Counted from the stretch's first letter, positions 30,861 through 44,300 are shown. The stretch: DNA of 64,000 bases from Cryptomeria japonica (GCF_030272615.1 NC_081411.1:214121654-214185653); one strand, 5' to 3'. Translations and numbers: made by a program. The notes: generated from the sequence alone by a model not told the origin.

Positions 30861-31112
30861 CAGGTGGGTCCCATAGACTAAATGACATGATGGTGCATTT
30901 ATTGGCAAGTGTGATGAAAATCTGACCATATCTCGGGTGACGTCAACCTGCCGATTTTTGAAGGCAAGTAATCATTTTTGGGAATTGGCAATTATGTCGA
31001 GAGCACCATCGTGCATTCAATGCACACGCATGATGTCAAATCCCAATGCTTGACACATTTGAGTTGATAGCCGAAATTAATGCACTAAATGAGCTTTTGT
31101 CGCTTCATTCGT

Positions 31113-31118
31113 TATAAG
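31113..31118 (+). promoter_or_regulatory. Putative TATA box of the Gypsy 5' LTR
   Basis: TATAAG, 200 bp before the LTR ORF start codon; conserved as TATAAG near 42074 in the 3' LTR. If used, transcripts would start just upstream of the LTR ORF and carry it as their first reading frame. Confidence 0.4.
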
Positions 31119-31312
31119 GTATGAAGTGATTAATTTTTTAAACCTATTCTTCATTGCTACGGAGTGTTTGATAGAAGGTTTGTCTACTGGTAGTCATTTG
31201 ATTGGTTTCAACTGTGAAGGTGAGTTTTGATTCCTATCTTCTCCAGTGATTTTTAGCTGTATTTCTCTCTCGTAATAAAATTGCTCGGAGAAATATGGGT
31301 TGTTTATGAATT

Positions 31313-34300
31313 ATGAAGTCTACTCTGCATCTTTTCGAAAATATTTTCAGTCTTGCTTGCACAGAACCCATTGTCAGTGAGACAGACTTGAAAGGAGAGA
31401 ATTTGGAGGTCTTGAAGGAAAGGGTGTTTAAAAATATTGATGGTTCTATTGGTTTAGAAATTCTAAGTAGTGGCCTGATAGAGGTGGCAGCCTTCCCTCC
31501 TTCTATTCGTTGCCCAGAATTAGTTAGGGAGTGCATTGCGAGATATGACCCTAGTTCTGAAACTATCAAGAGGGACAATGGTGAAACCCTCCTTGTGATT
31601 AATAGGGAAGTCATTTCTTCTATTTTCAAATTGCCTGATTATAAGTTCTGCAATTTTTCCCCTACCCAATCAGTCACTGAGTTCAATGCAGACAAGACTG
31701 GACACCAAAACAATATAGCGAAGCATTGGTTGAGAGTTCCTCAGAGAGGTGGCTCCAGGTTACCTAAATATCCGAACAAAAATTGCATGCTTCCCCACAT
31801 CCATGATGTTATGTTGTTGTTACACCAAGTTAGAGGTTCAAGTGAGGCCTACAACTTTGATGACTGGATTTACTATTATGTGCAATTGGTGTTGGAAGGA
31901 AAGCAGTTCCTTGACTGGGCAGAGCTTATTGCTAACTCCATGAGGGAACAGCTAAGCATGGCAAAGAAGTTCAAGAAAAATTTCTTTATGTCTTCGTATT
32001 TGATATATTGTTTGGTATGTGTCAAAGAAATAATGGGAATTCCTAGGCAACTTGCTGAAGGGGATGTTTCTGTATACAACTTTTACCCCATGCTGCAAAA
32101 AGATAATGCATTGTTAGATTTTAGGAGAGTGCATAATGCCTTCCTGGGAGACTTATGTTATGAATTGAAGAACGTGAAATCTAAAAGGATGACTTAAGAT
32201 GCCTAGGCCTTAGTGAAAAGATATGGTAGCTTCTTTTTTTGGTTTCCTCATTTCTATTATATAAGGGTAGGTGGTTTCGAAGAAGATCCTTTCAGACTTC
32301 CTCGTTTTGGTTCAGATTATTTTGTCCTTGCCGAGATTTGTAGACAATTGTCTACTATCATTAAGAAAGCTCAACCCAGGGATAAATGGGAGGATCATTT
32401 TCCTGTTCAATTGGGCACTTTATCTTGTAGTTCAATATCAGATGTGTTGAGCATAGGAGCTAACTTGAAGAGTTTTAATTTTCAACTGTATCATGAAAGG
32501 AATGGTTTTGATAATAAGGGTTTCTCACGGACTCTTGGTTTCATGCCGCACCTTCCTATCCCACACTTGGAGGACTTTTGGGAAGATTGTTGTGATGAGC
32601 TTGAAGTGTTCAGAAGAGAAAATATGAGAATCGTTTTGGAACAGGTAGTTTCACTGTAGGTGAAACTTGATATAAGTGGGATCAAAGAGGATTATCTGGA
32701 GCTAGTTGAACCTGGGTGTCTAGATCAAACTGGACCTGAAACATCCTACATTAACTAGGATGTGGAAGAGGAAGATGATATACAACTCAGAACAAAAAGA
32801 TTCCTAGAGAGAATTGTAGATTGGGTTAATAAGAAAAGAATAATGAAATCAGGCATCAAGATTGGTCCTGTAGGAGATATTGTGATTTCTCTACATTCCC
32901 CAAAATACTTTTCTAACACTACTTCTATGCCTATTGATGTAGGTAAAAATAAGAAGTCATCTCACATCAAGCATGAGCCTAATCCTGCTTTGAACTTTCT
33001 TTCTCCTCGATATTCAAGGTCACAGAGTGTTGCACAGAAGAAAATGGACTAGGTCAGAGACACAGAAGTGAAAGACAAGATCCCTGATACTCAAATTTTT
33101 GAGATCGAGGACCTTGATAGTGACATTGTCAACACCATGGATTCTCATGCAATCACTATAGCCATGACACCACCCCCTAAAGTAACTGGAGTTACAGCTA
33201 GTTCAAGCACAAATCCCAAATGGTTAACTCCTTCAGTAAGTAAAAAACGAAGCTCGATCCCAGTGTCTATCCCAATTCAAGACATGGTGGTGAAATACAT
33301 GGAGAAAGGGCATAAACAGAAGAAGTTCAAAACAACCACAAGGTTGAACGCTGATGAAAAGATCAGGAGATGGGTTGCTGAAATCGGTTCCTACGAACCC
33401 AAGGAAGAAAGTAAAGAAATAAATGTAGAAAATTTTGAGGTCACCAAAGTAGATCTCGAAAACATGTGCAGGGACTCTGATAACCACCTTTTCAATGTGA
33501 CGGCTAAGAAGATGCTCACTAAATCAGAAAAAGATAGACAAGAGAAAAGGGAACTGAAACGACATATCAAGATTCTAACTCAATTCATTGATAGCCTAGG
33601 CTGTTTTAGAGTACTTCCCATATTGCAGGCTTTAGAAAGTTTTGATCCCACTTCACAAGAGAACAAGAAACTGATTAATCAAGTTCAGCGAGCCAAGAGC
33701 ATTGCAGAGGCTGTAGAGAAATGGATTGAAGGAGTGATCAGAGATGGCGAAAAATATATTATAGATTCTAGGAAGCTATGCGATGAAATCCAAAATCTCA
33801 CTATGGAGATCTAGAATCAGATTGTGCCATGGGAAAATGAAGAGCATAAATGGGACAATGTATTACCCATGTTCACCAAGATAGAAAAATATGGAGCCAC
33901 GAAGTTTTTAGTAGAAAATTCAATTAAATTTGTAACTGATGAGTGCCAGCTTTTTGTATTGAATAAAACTATACTGTGGCGGGTAATTATATTCAAGTCT
34001 GTGATCTCTGATGCCAAGGCCTCTGTTTATGAGCTTTAGGAACTTTAGTGTATCTTGGTCAATGACAATAAAGTGGTTAACCCAAACCATGATTGGCAAC
34101 TAGGACTTTGTGTGTTGAATACAAAAGACGCGGTAAAGGCATTTAAGCTGCACATGGAGAAAGTTAAGGCCAAAGGCAACTTTACTTCTGAAGATATAAC
34201 ATAGATCACCCAAATTGAGTCCATGACGTTCATTGGTAATGATCAGTTACCTAAGCATGTCGAGAAAATGGTAAAGCATAGATGGGAAAAGGAAGCCGCA

Positions 34301-34414
34301 AAGGCGAAAATCAATGCCATGAAGAATTTGAGTCAGTCTATAATTCAGGAGCTTGCAACCACCCATGACGCCTGGAAAAGTGGGGGAGGAGATGATGCTG
34401 GAGATGAGGCATAA
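31313..34414 (+). pseudogene. LTR-encoded protein of unknown function, 5' LTR copy
   Basis: A single reading frame of about 1,034 codons from an ATG to a TAA, interrupted only by stop codons, with no frameshift. The N-terminal third is globular (VINREVISSIFKLPDYKF, NIAKHWLRVPQRGG, YYVQLVLEGKQFLDWAELI); the middle has RYGSFFFWFPHFYYIRVGGF. The last third is Lys/Glu-rich and helical with SVSKKRSSIP and KMLTKSEKDRQEKRELKRH. I do not recognise it; the N-terminus vaguely recalls plant-transposon-type proteins. Most stops are TAG where the 3' LTR has CAG (32204, 32657, 33050, 33812, 34037, 34046), so they arose after insertion. TAA at 32195 and TAG at 32756 are shared by both LTRs and may predate it, splitting the region into about 294, 187 and 550 codons. 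No signal peptide or membrane segment is evident. Confidence 0.72.
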
Positions 34415-35285
34415 TATGATGCTTATGCTTTGTTTTTATTTTTATATGCTTTTCAAAACTTTGCAATGACTTCGGGACATCTGTCCCCTAAATACTCTGT
34501 TGGTTTTATAAATGTTTCAGAGGAGCTCGGGTTTTCAGGGAGACCTCCTCTATTATTAAAAAGGCTACTATAAGTTAGATGAAATAGATTTAGAAGGGGT
34601 TAGAACAGTTAGAACGGGAGACTTAGAAATTAGAAAATTTTTGTTTTGTCCGAAAGAAGTGATCAATTTTTCTAGAATCTGAAATTGGAAGGAACTTTTG
34701 TGTGTATCTTGACACCTTTGTGCATGGAATATACATATAAAGATCGTATGCATTTTGGGGTTTAGAATCTTTGAGTTTGAATCCATGGAGTAATGTTTCT
34801 TTGCAAATATTAATCCAGTCAAATTGTCTGTGATTATTTTTCTGATGAAGAATGCTATTATTAATTTGGAGCTTCCTTTTGTGTTGTTTAGAAAGATATT
34901 TAGTTGAAAAGAGACTTTGTTTCCCTTGTTTATTTTTATGAAGTGCTGAAATCAGCGTTGTTGAACTTTGATTTGATTCCTTCTGATTTCCGTGGTGAAG
35001 TGTCTTGAAGAAAATCCTTTTCTAAAATATTTGCAAATTGTTGGCCTCTCATCTAAGAATGAAGTAGGCAGCCTTACGTGCTTTCAGATTAAAAGCATAT
35101 CAGTTGTATTTAGTTAGATTATTCCCTGAATAACTAATGGAGGGAGCTATACCTATCTAAAATTTAGAGGGAAGTGATGTATGCCACACTTACCCAACTG
35201 TTTAGTTGAACTTTTGTTTTTCAAGGAGGGTAACAGAGCTTTGAATTCATTCAATTAAAAGAAAGACAAAATCTATTCACTAACA
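34415..35285 (+). other. Noncoding tail of the Gypsy 5' LTR
   Basis: About 870 bp between the LTR ORF and the LTR end, T-rich with stops in all frames; conserved at 45362-46234. It probably holds the R/U5 part and polyadenylation signals. Confidence 0.5.
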
Positions 35286-35291
35286 GATTTT

Positions 35292-35308
35292 TGGCGACTC
35301 TGTTGGGA
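35292..35308 (+). promoter_or_regulatory. Gypsy primer-binding site
   Basis: TGGCGACTCTGTTGGGA lies six bases after the 5' LTR. This is the TGGCGACTC type of primer site seen in Tat/Ogre-like plant Gypsy elements; the complementary tRNA was not verified. Confidence 0.7.
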
Positions 35309-35698
35309 AATCAACATTTGATAGATCAATATGTTATATATATGTTAAAACTGAAACTCAAAACCAACAGTATCAATAAAGACCACCTGGTATTGGAAAG
35401 AGAAGAAGAAGTAGGTGAGCGGTTGATAGAGTTGTTCAGAGGCCCTAAAAGAAATAACACTGGATTCTCGTCCTTATACTAGATCACAAAGAAGGGAGGG
35501 AATTTTTGATAACTTTTTCAAAAAACTGCAAGGGTTCTCATTCTCTACAAATTTCACTCCCAAGAGGAAGGCTAAAAGTAGACCTTCTTCTCCTACTAAA
35601 ACTACTCCCAAAATATCTCTCTCTTCTAGCAATTGGAAAGCATTAACGCTTTCTGGAATCCAAGCCTCTCCTCTTGTAACCATTTCCCTGCTTCAATC

Positions 35699-36679
35699 AT
35701 GGCTCAACCATGGGGTTTTGTAGTCAGGCCTCTTGCTCTCGCTGTTCATAATCCTCCCTCGAAAGGAGCTAAAGACATTTTACCTAAGTTCAACGGAGAC
35801 GGGAAAATATTAGTTGAAGAACATTTGAACTCCTTTAATGTAGCAACTAGGATACTGGCAGTGCAGCACAAAGATGTGGCTATTAGGCTTTTCGCTCAAA
35901 CTCTTACTGAGGGAGCAATAGATTGGTTCAGTCATCTGTAGGCAGGATCTATAACTAACTAGCTAACAATGAAAACTACTTTCAAGAAATGGTTCAAGAG
36001 TGTTGATGATGAGCACTCACTTTTGTCTCAGCTCACACAAATGAAGAAAGAGATTCATGAGCCAATGAGAGATTATGTGGCTAGGTATAATAAAATTATT
36101 CATGAAATTCCCCAGGCTAAAAGACTAATTGTTGATAACTAACAATGTTTCTTTATCAACTCTATGCCTCCTGATGTTGGTTTCCATCTCAGAAGAAATA
36201 GGCTAGCTGATCTTGATACTACATAGAACCAAGCTATAGAGCTTGAAGATGATTTAATAACAACAAGGAAGTGGAGAAAAGATGTGCAAATCCCTCAAGG
36301 ACAATCTCAAGCTTCCACTTCTTTGACTAATCCCATTGTCCAAATATTAGTCAATAATATGATTGCTTTGAAGAGGCAAATTCCAATAATTGGAGGTTCT
36401 TACCCACATCCCTATCAAGATATAAGTAGGAAACAACCAAAACATCACAATTATGGGCGAACTTTGCAACTCCCTGCTGCCCCGCAAAGATTGAAAATAG
36501 AAGGTCCTCCTGATAAAGGTGCTATGTGCTCTTTTCACCTTACTTCAGATCATGATGGGAGTTCTTGTCTTGATATGATAAGGCATGTTCAAATGGAAAG
36601 AACAAAGTATCTGGCGACTCTGGATCATTTTACCTTGAATATGAATCAGATTCAGAAAGAGGTTATAATATTTTGGTAA
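35699..36679 (+). pseudogene. gag: Gypsy Gag, broken
   Basis: From ATG 35699, in one frame with TAG/TAA stops at 35939 and at several later positions. It reads ILPKFNGDGKILVEEHLNSF, QTLTEGAIDWFSHL and, after the stops, FKKWFKSVDDEHSLLSQLTQ, a Ty3/Gypsy capsid (Retrotrans_gag) domain. Near the C-terminus CSFHLTSDHDGSSC replaces a classical CCHC knuckle. It forms the virus-like particle shell. A Pro/Ser-containing linker follows to the protease. Confidence 0.82.
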
Positions 36680-36831
36680 CTCTTGAAGACCTTGCATGTG
36701 CAATCCTTAGAAGGAATAAATGAACCTCCCAACCTACTCCTTTTGAGAACTCTACTGGAACTAATTTCAAGGGTAAGGGTCCTGCAAGTAATGATTCTTC
36801 CTTTCATGCAAAGACTCCTGAAGTTAAGATT

Positions 36832-38526
36832 TTGCAAAGAAATACTGAAAGTAAAAATAATTCTTCTCTTTCTCCCTCTTTTGACATAATTGAATTTTGC
36901 AAATCTTCAACTGTTCAACTTTCGATGGCCGAATATTTGAAACTGAACCCGAGGGAATTGGACAAGTTGGTCAAATATGTAAAAGAAGATCCTACCTTAG
37001 AGTCCTCAGTGCATAAGTGTGTGGTTGATAATGATTTGTTTGTTGCTGAAAAACCTACATCTTCTTCTTGTCCTCCCATTGATTCGATTAATCCCTGTGC
37101 CTTTCATAATGCTGAAGATAAGCTTGATACTGAAGTTCTGAAACCCAAACCTTTTTATATCTCTCTCCTCTTGAATGGTCATAAGCTTAGCAATTGTATT
37201 ATAGATTGAAGGGTGTCAGATAATATAATGCCATCATCTGTTTCCAGAGCTTTAGGTTTAACACTTACCAAGACATTTGGGAGATGTTACTCGATGGATG
37301 GGAAGCAGGTCCCTCTCATTGGGCAAGTAAAGGATGCTCAAGCAGTACTTGCAGCGTGTCTGTATATAAGGGTAAAGCTGACCATTTTGGTTGCTGACAT
37401 TCCTGCAAGTTATGGGATGCTTTTAAGTAGGACTTTCTGTAAGGATTTGGGGGGTGAAATCAAGATGGACTGGTCAGAGGCTATTATTCCACTAGGAAAA
37501 CAAAAGATAAAACTTGAACCTGAACTGAAAAATAAATATACAGTTTTTCCTTCTGATAATCCCAAAGCCCAGATTATGTTCCTAGAATGTGAATTTGGAA
37601 ATTATCTCATTCTTTCACCTGATAAAAAGGAGTTAGGAGAAGCAGTTGATGAACAAGACGAACTATGGCAAATGGAGTTCGATGGAAGTTATGCCAGCTC
37701 TGGTTCAGGAGCAAGAGTCATTTTGCTTTTGCCAAATGGTAATGTTTTTCCTTTTTCTTTTAAATTGGATTTCAAAAATACAAATAACACTGCGGAATAT
37801 GAGGAATTACTTTTAGGGTTGAATGAAGCCAAATGTAAGAGTATAAAATTTCTTAAGGTGAAAGGTGATGTTGAGCTAATTGTTAAACAGGTAAGAAATG
37901 TTTACTCTGTTAAGAATGATAGACTGAAACATTATAGAAACAAAATTTGGGATGAGATAGAGTTTTTTGATGCTTTCTCAATTGAAGCTATACCAAGAGA
38001 GCAGAACACTAGGGTGGATTCATTGGTTGTTTCAGCTTCTCTCTTGTTACCACATCCAGACTTCAAGAATGATTCTTATAGAATTGAGATGATTTATAGA
38101 CCTAGTGTTCCTGACAATGTGTATCATTGGCAAGTATTTGATACAGATGCTCAGATTAAAGATTTTTTGGAGTGTTCTCGTTCCTTTGCCCAAACATATT
38201 TTGAGGGTTCTGAGGATATGTGTAAAGAATTTTGTCCAAATCCTGGTATTGATTCTGATAAGAATTTTATTCAGCTTAAGGGGAAAAAAATCCCAAAAGT
38301 TTTAGTGACTCTAGAGAGGTTTTTCACTCGTAATAATGTGTTCACCGGCAAGAAGATTCTTGATGATGATAGTAAGGTCAGTTGCAAAAAGATCAATCTT
38401 GGTGATGAGTCTAATCGTAGAATGGTAACCATCGGCAAATGTTATTCTTCTGAAGAGAAGCGAGTGCTCATTGAGTTATTGAAAGAATACATTGATGTGT
38501 TTGCTCAAGGTGTTATGATGATTTGA
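36832..38526 (+). pseudogene. pol: Gypsy protease plus upstream archaeal-type RNase H
   Basis: The linker (36832-37209) ends at the protease active site, where Asp-Ser-Gly has become Asp-stop-Arg (37204-37212). The rest of the protease (SDNIMPSSVSRALGLTL, DIPASYGMLLSRTF) is open in the frame 37213-38526. From 37663 follows a complete RNase H fold: LWQMEFDGSYASSG (Asp at 37681), NTAEYEELLLGLNEA (Glu at 37795), VKGDVELIVKQV (Asp at 37867) and NTRVDSLVVSAS (Asp at 38017), so all four metal-binding residues are kept. This is the archaeal-like RNase H known from Tat elements, but here it lies before the reverse transcriptase. The frame slips one base near 38510 into the RT frame. Confidence 0.85.
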
Positions 38527-40793
38527 AGGAATTTAGAAATGGTCATTTTCAACATCAAATTCCGTTGAAGCTCGGTGTTTCTCCTTTTAGACAAAAACTG
38601 GGAAATTTCAATCCCATGATGGCAGAAGCAATTTTCAAAGAAGTAGATAAAATGCTAAAAGCTAGAATTATATACCCAATCCATCACTCTACATGGGTAG
38701 CCAATATAGTACATGTAAGGAAGAAAAATGGGGAAATCCGGATTTGTGTAGATTTTCGCAATCTGAATCAGGCAAGTCTTAAGGATAACTATGCTTTACC
38801 TAACATGGACAATTTTTTAGAGACAATAGCTGGGTCAGAAATGATGTCAATGTTAGATGGTTTTTCTAGCTACAATCAAATTAGTGTTGCAAAAAAGGAA
38901 CAGTATAAGACAACATTTATCACCCCTTGGGGAATGTTTGCATATAATTGTATGCCTTTTGGTCTGATTAATGTCAGGGCAACTTTTCAAAGGGCCATGG
39001 ATTCTTCTTTTAGGGATTTCTGTGACAGGATTATTGTAATTTATCTAGATGACTTGACCGTGTTCTCTAAAGAAAGGAAGAATCATCTCAAAGATCTGAG
39101 GGCAGTTCTACAACGTTGTCGAGAACATGGTATCTCCTTGAATCCCAAAAAATTAGTGTTCTGTGTAACTGAAGGCAAACTATTGGGGCACGTTGTTTCA
39201 AAAGAAGGCGTGAAGATTGATCTTGAAAGAGTCAATGCAATTCAACACCTTGGCCTGCCTTCAAATCGGATTGGATTGAGGTCATTTTTTGGCCAGGTAA
39301 ATTTCCTAAGAAGGTTTGTACCTGAATTTATAGAAACTACTAAGCATATCATTGACTTGTTGAGTGAGAGGTACCCTTTTAAATGGATTGATGAAGCAAA
39401 AGAAGCTTTTGAAAAGATTAAAAGTTCAATTTCCAGTGCACCAACCCTCATCAACCCAAATTTTAAAAAGGATTTTATCATATACTATTATGCCTCAGAA
39501 CATACAATGTCAGGAATATTATTACAGATAGATGAATCTGGGACTGAAGCACCCATAGCATTCATAAGTGTTCCTCTTAAGAAACATGAGCTTAAGTATT
39601 CGCTCTCAAAAAAACAAGCCTTTATCATGGTTAAAGCTCTAAAACAATTCAGATATTACATTCTGCATTCTCACTCTGTGGTGTTTGTTCTAGATTTCGT
39701 AGTAAAAAGTATTCTGACTCAACAGGAAGTTGGGCTTAACAAAAGAGCGACATGGGTAACCAAAATTCAGGAATATGATCTAGATATTCGTCTTCCAAAG
39801 ACAGTTAAAGGATACCTAGGTTTATGCAAACTGATAGCGGAGAATAAGGTGGAAACAGATAAAGGGTTACCATTGACTCTGTTTGTTGGGTTACAAGATA
39901 CATGGTTTTTTGATGTAGCTTATTACTTGATCTATGGTAGTTGCCCGAGTCATTTTTCAACTAAAGAACAAAGGAATCTTAAATTAAACGCAACTAAGTA
40001 TGTTATCTGGCAAGATGTTTTGTATAAAAAAGGCTTGGATGGTACCTATTTGAGATGTGTAGATAAGACACAACAACAGAAGCTTCTAGAAGTTTATCAT
40101 TATGAAGCCTGCGGAGGACATTTCTCATCCTCAGTAACCACTTTTAAGATTTTAAGGAATTATTTTTATTGGCCTGGTATGTTGTGTGATGCATATACTT
40201 ATGTTAGGGTATGTGAAAAATGTCAACTCTTTTCTGAAAAACCACAGTTAGCTACTCTACCTTTAAAACCTGTGGTTGTAGATGAACCTTTTAAACAATG
40301 GGGTATTGATTTTGTTGGTCCAATAAATCCTCATTCCAGTGCTAGTCATATGTATATTCTGACAGCAACAGATTATTTTACTAAGTGGGTGGAGGCTATC
40401 CCCACTAAGAAGGCAAACTCAGAGGTAGTATGTAATTTTCTCAAAGATTGCATTTTAGTCCGTTTTGGGGTCCCTCAGAAGATTGTCGCTGATAATGCAT
40501 CATATTTATCCTCAGAGGAATTGACCATGTTCTGTTATGAACATCAAATTACTCTTTCACACTCCTCTAATTACTTCCCACAAGGTAATGGGTTGGTAGA
40601 ATCGAGCACCAAGAACTTGGTAGCAATCATGAAGAAATTAGTTGGTGATAATACCCGAAACTGGCATCAAAACTTGTATGAAGCCTTATGGGCAGATAAA
40701 ATTACCCTAAAAGAGAAATTGGAATGGCACCTTATGAACTGGTGTATGGGATTGGTGCAAAGGTTTCTTTACCTCAGGAATTGGCAGCAGTGA
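38523..40793 (+). pseudogene. pol: Gypsy reverse transcriptase, degenerate RNase H, integrase
   Basis: A 756-codon frame entered by frameshift. RT: RICVDFRNLNQASLKDNYAL, MLDGFSSYNQI, MPFGLINVRATFQRAM and the catalytic YLDD (39042-39053), all well kept. The following RNase H has lost its catalytic residues: IIYYYASEHTMSG has Tyr where Asp is expected (39489), the Glu position reads KKQAF, and TDH reads LDF. Integrase: zinc-finger His pair and CEKCQLF, then the catalytic triad in WGIDFVGPINP, IVADNASY and GNGLVESSTKN. It copies the RNA genome and inserts the cDNA. The frame breaks near 40700; the C-terminus continues separately. Confidence 0.9.
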
Positions 40794-41157
40794 AGCTTCA
40801 AACTGTAATTGAGGACTCCTTTTTCCAAAATGCTCTAGAGAAGAGAGTCATGTATTTGATGAGGTTGGAAGAAGAAAGAGAGATGTTAGTGGACAAAATT
40901 ATTGAACATCATAACAAGGTGAAGAAAATCTTTGATATGAAGGCTTGACCAAGAGGTTTCCTCAAAGGGGATGAAGTACTATTGTGGGACAAGAGAAGAG
41001 AACCAAAGGGTGCCCATGGAAAATTTGATTCACTTTGGAAAGGCCCATTCAAGATCCATGAAGTAGTAGGACCAAATGCATTTAGACTAAATTATCCTGA
41101 TGGAAAGGTTATGCCCTATACCTATAATGGGCAAGACCTGAAGCTCTATAAACTTTG
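40724..41157 (+). pseudogene. Gypsy integrase C-terminal part
   Basis: After the frameshift: MAPYELVYGIGAKVSLPQEL, a helical EEEREMLVDKIIEHH segment, a TGA at 40946-40948, then FLKGDEVLLWDKRREPKGAH and FDSLWKGPFKIHEVVGP, the SH3-like DNA-binding end of a Gypsy integrase. No chromodomain follows, in keeping with a non-chromovirus lineage. Confidence 0.8.
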
Positions 41158-41314
41158 ATATCTATGATTAAGAGTTCTTGTAAATAGTAGATTAGTTGTT
41201 TGTTTTTGTCTTTTTGGTGAGTGTCCATTCGTCTCCTTTCTATTTTGCTGTGCAAAACCAAAGATTTAGAGTTCTTTGCACTTTTCACAAAATGCATTCC
41301 CCAGTTAGAGCCAA
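41158..41314 (+). other. Gypsy 3' untranslated spacer
   Basis: Noncoding. A convincing purine tract is not visible directly before the 3' LTR (it ends AGTTAGAGCCAA), which is odd and may reflect decay. Confidence 0.5.
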
Positions 41315-44300
41315 TGTTACCTTGTCATTTGTCCCTCATAACAAGAGTGAGTCGCCTTGCAAAATTTTTAGTTGAGTCATTGTCTTGTTTAAAATTCATT
41401 GGTTCAATCCCTAATTCACTTGTCAATCCTTTCTAAATCCTTAGCGTTAATTTTCAATGATTTGTTTGAACCTCATGAACCCCTCGAACCATCTTGAAAA
41501 GAGTTCATAGTGTTCATTTAGGTACCGCAGGTTCTAAGTTGTGTCTAAGATATTTTAAGGCTAACATTTACGTCAAGTGTTTTGCAGTAGCTCTATTTTA
41601 TGGTCGCGGTTGATGTTTCATATCCTTTCTCTCCAGACCGTGAACCGTTTGAACTTAGTTCAAACAGTTCAGTGTTGTTCAACATGTTCGATGAAGTTCA
41701 AAGGGCCAATGACAATCAACAAAGTTAATCTTTTCAAAAGGAAATCTCCTTGGTGCAGCGTATGCTTTGAACTGCCTGAACCCTCATGAAGTCAGTTCAA
41801 ATTATTCATGCATGTTCAAATCAGGTGGGTCCCATAGACTAAACAACCTGATGGTGCATTTATTGCCAAGTGTGATGAAAACCTGACCATATCTCAGGTG
41901 ATGTCAACTAGTCGATTTTTGAAGGCAAGTAATCATTTTTGGGAATTGGCAGTTATGCCGAGAGCGCCATCATGCATTCAATGCACACACGTGATGTCAA
42001 ATCCCAATGCTCGACACATTTGAGTTGACGACCGAAATTAATGCACTAAATGAGCTTTTGTCGCTTCATTTGCTATAAGGTATGAAGTGATTAATTTTTG
42101 AAACATGTTCTTCATTGCTGTGAAGTGTTTGATAGAAGGTTTGTCTGCTGGTAGTCGATCGATTGGTTTCAACTGTGAAGGTGAGTTTTGATTCCTATCT
42201 TCTCCAGTGAATTTTAGTTGTTTTTCCTCTCTCATAATAAAATTGCTTGGAGAAATCAGGGTTGTTATTTATGAATTATGAAGTCCACTCTGCATCTTTT
42301 CAAAAATATTTTTAGTCTTGCTTGCACAGAACCCATTGTCAGTGACACAGACCTGAAAGGAGAGAATTTGGAAGTCTTGAAGGAAAGGGCATTTAAAAAT
42401 ATTGATGGTTCTTTTGGTTTAGAAATTCTAAGTAGTGGCCTGATAGAGGCGGTAGCCTTCCCTCCTGCTATTCCTTTTCTAGAATTAGTTAGGATGTGCA
42501 TTGCGAGATATGACCCTATTTCTGAAACTATCTAGAGGAAAAATGGTGAAACCCTCCTTGCGATTAATAGGGAAGTAATTTCTTCTGTTTACAAATTGCT
42601 TGATTATAAGTTCTCCAATTTTTCCCCTGCCCAATTAGTCACTGAGTTCAATGCAGACAAGACTGGACACCGGAACAATATAGCAAAGCATTGGTTGAGA
42701 GTTCCTCAAAGAGGTTGCTTGAGGTTACCTAAATATCCCAACCCCCACATCCATGATGTTATGTTGTTGTTACACCGAGTGAGAGGTTCAACCGAGGCCT
42801 ACAACTTTGATGACTGGATTTACTGTTATGTGCAATTGGTGTTGAAAGGAAAGCAATTCCTTGACTGGGCAAAGCTTATTGCTGACTCCATGAGGGAACA
42901 GCTGAGCATGGCAAAGAAGTTCAAGCAAAATTTCTTTATGTCTTCGTATTTGATATATTGTCTGGCATGTGTCAAAGAAATAATGGGAATTTCTAAGCAA
43001 CTTGCTGAAGGGGATGTTTCTGTATACGACTTTTACCCCATGCTCCAAAAAGATAATGCATTGTTAGATTTAGGAGAGTGCATAATGCTTTCCTGGGAGA
43101 CTTATGTCATGACTTGAAGAACATGAAATCTAAAAGGATGTCTTAAGATGCCCAGGCCTTAGTGAAAAGATATGGTAGTTTCTTTGTTCAGTTTCCTCAT
43201 TTATGTTATATAAGGGTAGGTGGTTTTGAAGAAGAGCCTTTCAGACTTCCTCATTTTTGTTCAGATTGTTTTGTCCTTGGTAAGATTTTTAGGCAGTTGT
43301 CTACTGTAATTAAGAAATCTCAACCCAGGGATAAATGGGAAGATCATTTTCCTATTCAATTGGGCACTTTATCTTGAAGTTCAATGTCAGATGCGTTGAG
43401 CATAGGAGCTGACTTGAAGAATTTTAATTTTAAACTGTATCATGAAAGGAATGCTTTTGATAATAAGGGTTTCTCACAGACTCTTGGTTTATGCCGCACC
43501 TTCCTATCCCACACTTGGAGGACTTTTAGGAAGATTGTTGTGATGAGCTTGAAGTGTTCATAAGAGAAAATATGAGAATGGTTTTGCAACAGGTAGTTTC
43601 ACTGCAGGTGAGACTTGATATAAGTGGGATCGAAGAGGATTATCTGGAGCTATTTGAACCTGGGTATCTAGATCAAACTTAACCTAAAACATCCTACATT
43701 AACTAGGATGTGGAAGAGGAAGATGATATATAACTCAGAACAAAAAGATTCCTAGAGAGAACTGCAGATTAGGTTAATAAGAAAAGAATAATGACATCAG
43801 GAATCAAGATTGGTCCTGCAGGAGATAATGTGGTTTCTCTACATTCCCCAAAATGCTTTTCTAACACTACTTCTATGCCTATTCATGCAGGTAAAAATAA
43901 GAAGTCATCTCACATCAAGCACGAGCCTAATCATGCTTTGAAATTTCTCGCTCCTCGATACACAAGGTCACGAAGTGTTGCATAGAAGAAAATGGACCAG
44001 GTCAGAGACACATAAGTGAAAGACAAGATCCTTGATACTCAGATTTTTGAGATCGAGGACCTTGATAATGACATTGTCAACACCATGGATTTTCATGCAA
44101 TCACTATAGCCATTAAACCACCCCCTAAAGTAACTGGAGTAACAGCTAGTTCAAGCACAACTCCCAAATGGTTATCTACTTCAGTAAGTAAAAAATGAAG
44201 CTCGATCACAGTGTCTATCCCAATTCAAGACATAGTGATGAAATACATTGAGAAAGGGCCTAAACAGATGAAGTTCAAAACAACCACCAAGTTGAATGCT

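Larger units (their letters stand above)
30354..35285 (+). repeat. 5' LTR of the Gypsy element (4,932 bp)
   Basis: Begins TGTTACC and ends TTCACTAACA, matching the 3' LTR over its length with only small indels. It contains a dense GTTCA motif cluster (30488-30860), a TATA-like TATAAG at 31113-31118, a coding frame from 31313 to 34414 and about 870 bp of noncoding tail. Confidence 0.92.
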
